Shown here piece by piece: positions 58,267 through 64,000 of a stretch of DNA of 64,000 nt. Position 1 is the stretch's first letter. Every line of letters starts with the position of its first letter. Both the position numbers and the translations under genes were made by a program. The notes below the pieces were generated by a model. The model had not been told where the DNA came from, searched no databases, and was given only the letters and a program-made list of their open reading frames with translations. The stretch is from assembly GCA_025738555.1 (NCBI GenBank), contig JAOVFP010000008.1:2232001-2296000 (forward strand), given 5' to 3'. This stretch comes from Cyathus striatus (Eukaryota > Basidiomycota > Agaricomycetes > Agaricales > Nidulariaceae).

Positions 58267-60691
58267 ATGTCAAGCAACACTGCCAACACCGACAATACTG
58301 GCATTCAGGTTTCCCCACCTCGTTCTCGCAGTGGGAAACCTCGAGACCCAGATCTCTTCAACCATAAATCTCGCAAGCGCACTCAGTCTACTGTTGATAC
58401 CACGCAGGAGCCTGCTACCAAGAAGCCAGCAGTAGAAGAAACTGATGCTGTACAATCTGGTAGAGGTGGAAAAAGTGTGTGGGGCAGGAAACAGAAAGGG
58501 AAGAAAGCAGTACAGGGAAGGTTTGTTGTCCACTTATGTACTCTCAAACTCTCACTGTTTTCAACATTTAGAACAACATCTGCTGACAAGAACAAGGCAG
58601 ATGAGGCTGCTAAAGCTAAGACTGAGACACAGATTGCAGGGTGAGTAACACTCTTTTTGTTCTTTATTTTTTTTCCCCAAATTTTCGCATTTTATACATA
58701 CAATCATGGCCTTTCATTTGTCAATGGGTTGTCACTCTTCATGCATGTACATGTGTACTACATGTACTGAAGATATGCTTCCTCCTCAGCTTATTAAAGA
58801 GTTGTGATATTATTACTTACAATTTTACAGTGCTATGAAGTACTTGAAGGATGCACATATCTCTGTTGCTCCACCCAAGGCTACCAAGTCTTCCCTTAAG
58901 CCAGGAGCTACTAAGTCCGAGTCTGCAGCTAAACCAAAGGTTCTCACTCCAGCTGAGAGTCCTGCTTCAAGCCAGACACCTTCTGAGATTGATGATCATA
59001 TTGACACAATTGAAGAAGGTGAAAGTAATGCTGCAACTGAGGAGGAAGGTCCTGGCACAGAGGATGATAAAGTTGAAGAAGAGATGAGTGGGAAGGATAG
59101 TGAAGCAGATGAAGGAAGCAAGGAGCATACTGATAGTGAGGAAGATGAGGAAGGTGAGAAAGGTGAGGAAGGTGAAGAAGGTGAGGAAAGTGAGGAAGGT
59201 GAGAAAGGCACAGGACAGGAAGGGGAAGAGATGGGAGATGGCAAAGAAATTGAAATAGAGGAGGTAGTTACTGTTGAACAGAAAGGGAAAGGGAAGGGAA
59301 GGGAAAAAGAAGGGAGTGACAAGGATGGGGATGAAAATATGGTTATTAGCAATCCCACTACCCCAACAAAGAAAAAAGGTATGTAATAATTATTTTTAAA
59401 AGTTAAAGCTTATTCATTGTCTACAGATATTGTTATGAGAAGCCCTAGTCCAGTATGGTCTAGAGAAACATTGCAAGGTTCATCTAAAGTTTCAGGTATA
59501 TTCTATTTGTTTTGATTGAATAATTTCTTATAAATTCATAGGAGGTACACTGCATGGAAATGCAACTGGAAATGTTGATAATTGGGCTGATGTAGTTGAT
59601 CCCACTACCCCCCCTCACTCACCAGTCAGTGGAACAGTACAACTGTACATGACTCAGAATGAGCCAGACTTCAATCCTACTGAACAATCTGGGGTACCTC
59701 CAAAAACCATTTCAGTCCCATTTTCATATGAAATTGGTAATATTTTGAAGGCAGTGGCAACACCCATGTCACCTGTAAAAAGTGAGCATTCATAAATTTA
59801 TTAGTTAAAAACATGTTTATTAATATGAGTTATAGATCAAAACCGAAGGATGTACATGTATGATACTGCCAGTAAGGAATGGAATATCTTGGGGCGCTAT
59901 TCAGTAGTCGATAAACAAGGTGAAGTGCACTGGAGTAGCAGGGATAATAAGAATATAGTATATTTAGCTGCAGTATTTATTTTAATTATTGCATAAGATG
60001 TATACTAACTTTCTTCTAGGCTAATCCAATTTCTTCTTCTTATCAAGGAAACTCTGCTAGTGTTCCAAGTGCTCCAGCCACAGAGACTGATAACAGGAGT
60101 TCTCCTGAAAAATTTAATTACTTCACAGAGGAATTTATAACCCTCTGTGAAATAAAAACAGATTTAATTGCTGTTGGAAAATGGGATATTCATTTTGCTT
60201 GGAGGTTCCATAGGGAGGTTGAAAGAGTTCACACTTTCATTCAAAACATGAGAGCTGAGGACAATCCTTGGCCACAAAGTTTGTTTTATTTTATTACAAT
60301 TGATAATTTACTAATGAAAATAAAAGGTGTTGGAAAGCCAAGTAAGAAGCAAATAGTTTCATTTTTCACAGGTGGAAAGCATGGCCATACATCTTACTAC
60401 AATTGGACACATGTTATGGGGCATGTATCTGAGTATCCTGAAATGACTCAGTGGCTTGAAAATCCAGATATTAATGATGCAGATACAAAAGTGCTTTGGG
60501 GACTTCAAAAGACATCTGGTTTTACTCGTACAGATTTGGAACATTGGATTAAGCATCAATCTGGAGCTCAGAAAACCAAGAAGAGCAGTAGTAGCAGAGG
60601 TGGTAGTAGCAAGGGTAGTAACAGTAAAAGTGGTGGTAGCAAGGGTGGTAGTGGTAAAGGTGGTAGTAACAAGAGCACCACCAATAAGTAA
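58267..60691 (+). CDS. K2 companion protein ORF1 (acidic, GS/K-rich tail)
   Basis: Start MSSNTANTDNTGIQVSPPRS, stop at 60689-60691. Introns by GT/AG and frame: about 58520-58570, 58640-58830, 59379-59425, 59495-59541, 59780-59835 and one ending near 60019. In order: a basic segment (KPRDPDLFNHKSRKR), an acidic Glu/Gly repeat region (EGEKGEEGEEGEESEEGEK, 59150-59210), a Pro/Thr linker, YMYDTASKEWNILGRYSVV, and a C-terminal globular part (FHREVERVHTFI, LFYFITIDNLLMKI, MTQWLENPDINDADTKVLWG). It ends in a Ser/Gly/Lys repeat tail. The last segment resembles K1 ORF1 (W-acidic-DxDxTK-xxW-GL). Function unknown; accessory or DNA-binding role inferred from position and charge. Confidence 0.7.
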
Positions 60692-60932
60692 GTGATTTAA
60701 CTATTTTTTGATTTTTGATTTTGGTCCTTCTATAACTGTACTTTTAGTTTTTCTTTTTTTTTGTCTTCTATGTCTGCTTTATGGCTCTCTCCTTCAACAA
60801 TTTCCTTCTCTGTTTTGGAAATTTCTCTCTATGATCTCTATGATTTCTCGATCTTTTACTCAGGAAAATTGTTCAAATTGGAAATTTCTCTCTATGCTGC
60901 TGTGCTTGACACTGGACTACAAATACATTTAT

Positions 60933-63176
60933 ATGTGGACTTTACTTTATAAGTTTAGATTCTCCAATCTGAGAGGTGCTACTATATTATGTCTGCTATA
61001 TTTTCTACCTATGGCAGCTGCAAGTCCAAATGAACAGTCTTTTCCTAAAATTCATTTTAAAACTTTTTCCAACTTTATAGAATGCAACTTTGGCCCAAAT
61101 ATATCACTTTCTACTGTTCTTATGCTGTTATTCACAATGACAAGCAATACAGAGCTACTGAACTTACACCAAAGACAACAACATCCTGAAAATGAATTTG
61201 AAAGAAAAAGTTTAATCTCTGCTTGGATACGATCTTTAAGCTATGTAGTTATAAATGAGCTTGGTGACAAACCAAAGCATCTCTTCAAAGACAGTGAAAT
61301 AACACCTGGTTTCTGGAATATTAATAATAAAAATGCAGTTGCTTTGAATCTTGGAAAGAAGTTAAACAGATTTAGTAAAATTCTGAAACTAAGATCATAT
61401 GATGATCATGGAAGACTTGTTGAATATCTTAAACCTGTTTCTCTCAATAAAATACAGCCTATAAAAATGATATGTCCAGCTTCTGTCAGCTGTGCTGGAA
61501 GTAAATGCAATAACAAAAATATTAAACTTTCATCAAAATATGAAGATATACCATGTGTAACATTGATCAGTAGGACTGAGATTAATAGTCATGCTTATAT
61601 TCTTTCTGGAATCTGCTCAAACTGTAAAACAATATATTATGCTGATCATGAGAGACACAAAACATCTTCAAAACCTGCTCAGAAAGTCTATCTTAATAAT
61701 GCAAAGTACATAAAAATTGGTAAAACTCTATGGGTTGATCGCATATTCTCAAGATCTGTATTAAATGCAACCTATAGTTTTCATGCTTCTACATCTGCAT
61801 TTGCTGACTTTTGGAGTAACCCTTATGGAGATACAAAAGAAGTTAGTCGCAGACAGATTTGGTGTACATTTATAGAGGAGTCTTTGAGAATAGTAGCTGA
61901 ATCCTCAAAATTAAAATTTGTTATTGATGATGGTCTTGCAGTTAAAGACATTACAAGGAATGCATATGATAAGCTTGGGTCCAATGGTAATATATATCCT
62001 GCTACTGAGCATGGTTGCTCAGAATGTACCCACAAATACAAAACAACTGCAGATGTAATCCCTTCTAGAATTCATTCAAATACAACTGCCACTGCTCCTG
62101 AGCAATCATTATATACAAATGAAGAAAATTATTCTCCAGTGAAAATGGCTGTAATTGATGGAGTCATAATGGGAACAACAGTATGTTTAATTTCTTTAAT
62201 TTATATATTTACACTAACATGCCTCTGTAGCATTGTGCATGGGAAGACTGTATTGCTGAGCTACAAAACCACCGAGGTGGAGTATTTTGTGGACTTCATA
62301 ATATTATGTATGGCGCAAAATGCCGTGTTAAAGAGTGCATATCCCAAAAAATTACAGGTACTCAAGCCTGTGAAACACATCAAAATTTATGGAATAAGCA
62401 TAAGTCAAACTCAAGTTCCTCAGGATTAGCAGGTCTTCGAAGAGCTTTACAAACAAGAGATAGACAGCCATGGCAGCCAAGTACTAGAAATAATACATCT
62501 GCACATGATGAACCTCATGAAGAGCCAACAGAAAAACATAAGACATACTTTAAACCTTCAAAATCCTACTGTGTTGAAACTCTTTGTGCACCATGTGGAG
62601 TAGTAATTGCTTGGACCAAATTTATGAAATCTGAGTCTTCAACAGAGATTTTAAATTTTATAAATAATGTCTATCCAATACCAGAGTCTCGCCCAGCATA
62701 TTTTTGTATTGATAAAGCTTGTGTTGTATTGCGCACTGTTGCAAATCAAGAAGAATATCATGAATTACTAGAAACCAGTCAATTTGTTGTTGATAGCTAC
62801 CATTATAATAACCATAAAGCCTCTGATAGATTGTGTCAAGAATACTGTAACCCAGCACCACGTGATGGATCAGCACCAAACTTGGTTATTATTGACTACG
62901 ATAATAATGGTACACCATATTACAAATGTGCTTTTAATACACAGGCAAGTAACTTTTCTTTTTGCATAATAATCAATATTTAATTAATTTATATAGACAT
63001 GTGAGCAGTTAAATTCATGGCTTGCTGGATTTGAGTCTATTCTAAAGAGAATGACTCCATCAAACTTCAAATGGTTTTTACATACAGTACTTTTTTATCA
63101 TACTCAATATGTTCTTCAGAAGCATAGCAAAAAGTGGGTAAAGATTAGTGATGATATTGTAGAAGATGATGAGTAA
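60933..63176 (+). CDS. KDZ-family transposase with CxC5/CxC6 clusters (K2 ORF2)
   Basis: The start chosen, at 60933 (MWTLLYKFRFSNLRG), matches the K1 N-terminus; the frame is open further up to 60708, where a duplicated GGAAATTTCTCTCTATG makes an upstream extension possible. Introns: 62181-62230 (GT-AG) and 62945-62996 with a GC donor (CAG|GCAAGT). Domains: hydrophobic N-terminus; CxC5-like cluster ICPASVSCAGSKC to GICSNCKTIYYADH; ECTHKYK; CxC6-like VIDGVIMGTTHCAWEDC to CRVKEC and CETH; core YCVETLCAPCGVVIAWTKF, YFCIDKACVVLR, FVVDSYHYNNH, CNPAPRDGSAPNLV. After the last intron it ends QTCEQLNSWLAGFESILKR, WFLHTVLFYHTQYV and ISDDIVEDDE. It is complete compared with the frameshifted K1 copy. Confidence 0.92.
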
Positions 63177-63439
63177 ACACTAAATGCCTATTGTATGCAA
63201 CCCACTTTCCAAGCCAGTTTCTTAATAGCTTCATTTCTACTTGTATGTAAAGTCATTATAAAACTATAATTGATGTATATACATCAGTCTCAAAACCAGT
63301 CAAGATTTCTTTCAAATAAATTTAGCTATATAACATGTATATAGTATGTAACCCAGTTTATAAATAAGATTGTGTTGGTGTATTTAGTTCAGTCTCCAAA
63401 CCACTCTCTTCATGAATTAATGTTTACATATTCAGGTAA

Positions 63440-63866
63440 TACACCAGAACTTCATGTGAACTTAATCTTGAAGTTATATGGCAAAATGTATTTAAATGCA
63501 TGTGGATTTCACATGTAATACACCTGAACTTCATGTGAATTTAACCTTGAAGTTATGTGGCACAATGTATTTAAATCCATGTGGAATACACATGGATTCC
63601 ACATGAACCATTATAAATTTTAAGGATTCCATGTGTAATCCACATGGAATCCACATGGAAAAGTACACATGAAGTACACCTTAAGTACACCTTTCAACTG
63701 TCATTTTCATCAAGTTTTAAGAAAAGTGGAATCCATGTGTACTCCACATGGTTCCATGTGAACTACACGTGGAAAATCAGCACTTTATTCCAAATATGTG
63801 TATTCCATGTGTACTTCACATGGAAATGTGTACTACACATGGAGTACATGTGTATAGGTGGGTGTG
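63440..63866. repeat. K2 subterminal array, right
   Basis: Repeats such as CATGTGGATTTCACATG, TCCACATGGAATCCACATGG and TGTACTTCACATGG. A direct repeat of about 80 bp (63445-63500 and 63520-63580, TTGAAGTTATATGGCA) leads into it. Same motif as the left array. Confidence 0.85.
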
Positions 63867-64000
63867 CGGAAAGTACTGATAAGACCTGCACTGCAGTAAG
63901 CCGTCTTGACACCAGCTGACAACTAATGAAGAAGCTGAACAGTATCATGATTCATGAGTCATCCATCTCTCTACTTAATTTTAGATTGATATCAAACCAA

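Larger units (their letters stand above)
56084..63878 (+). mobile_element. KDZ-type DNA transposon K2 (7.8 kb), apparently intact
   Basis: Flanked by the perfect 8-bp duplication ATAAGACC (56076-56083, 63879-63886). Left end GAGGACTTTACACTCGCCC; right end, reverse complemented, CAGTACTTTCCGCACACCC. Copy A has the related empty site at about 21181-21215. Order: subterminal array, tRNA-like module facing outward, CpG-rich island, ORF1, ORF2 transposase, subterminal array, the same order as K1. No disabling change was found in ORF2, so this copy may be autonomous. Confidence 0.93.
38193..64000 (+). repeat. Segmental duplication, copy B (CpG-depleted)
   Basis: Matches copy A in the same order and orientation (see that entry). 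Sites that are CpG in A are mostly TpG or CpA here, for example in the aligned blocks 5471-5700 and 44782-45010. Private insertions: 39786-44747, about 265 bp at 45467-45727, about 2.2 kb at 50800-52985, and K2. The copy runs off the window, still matching A 80 bp upstream of the NLR start region. Confidence 0.85.

Overview
The window looks like nuclear DNA of a mushroom-forming basidiomycete (Agaricomycetes). The reasons are introns of about 49-52 bp, a NACHT-WD40 (NLR-like) gene, KDZ-type transposases with CxC5/CxC6 cysteine clusters, an alpha-kinase, a fungal integrase-core protein and a Copia gag. No bacterial or organelle signature is seen. Most of the sequence is mobile elements and decayed gene copies, and most of it is CpG-poor.

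Layout. A segment of decayed host-type genes is present twice in direct orientation: copy A (about 2378-21515) and copy B (about 38193-64000, running off the end). In order, each copy holds an unrecognised gene X, pieces of a CHK1-like kinase, an acidic K/E-rich gene on the minus strand and an unrecognised gene Y. Copy A keeps many CpGs; in B the same sites are mostly TpG/CpA. Each copy carries insertions that the other lacks, so each gives empty sites for the other. Private to A: a 1.6-kb TA-site element (2727-4321), a foldback element (6277-7144) and KDZ element K1 (12166-20493). Private to B: a 5-kb element (39786-44747) and KDZ element K2 (56084-63878).

Between the copies lies an NLR-like gene (21666-35257) split by a four-layer nest. 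A gag-only Copia retrotransposon (24448-34999, TSD TTATC, LTRs differing at one base) sits in the NLR reading frame. A DNA transposon with ~295-bp inverted repeats (AK, 25545-34127, TSD ACATCTCT), carrying an integrase-core gene and an alpha-kinase gene, sits in the gag. A satellite-like element (S1, 29981-31910) sits in an alpha-kinase exon. Removing each layer restores an open frame across the junction. A 2.56-kb palindromic satellite element (S2, 35583-38142) follows the NLR gene.

Main discovery. K1, K2, S1 and S2 share asymmetric ends (GAG-N-N-C-W-TTACACT at one end, C-W-GTA-N-W-TT at the other) and 8-bp target duplications, although their subterminal repeat motifs differ. The two coding members are collinear: subterminal array, outward-facing tRNA-like Pol III module with T-run, CpG-rich repeat island, companion ORF1, KDZ transposase, subterminal array. 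S1 and S2 look like non-coding relatives built largely of inverted short-motif arrays. I read this as one KDZ-type superfamily in which the short-repeat satellites are the transposon ends.
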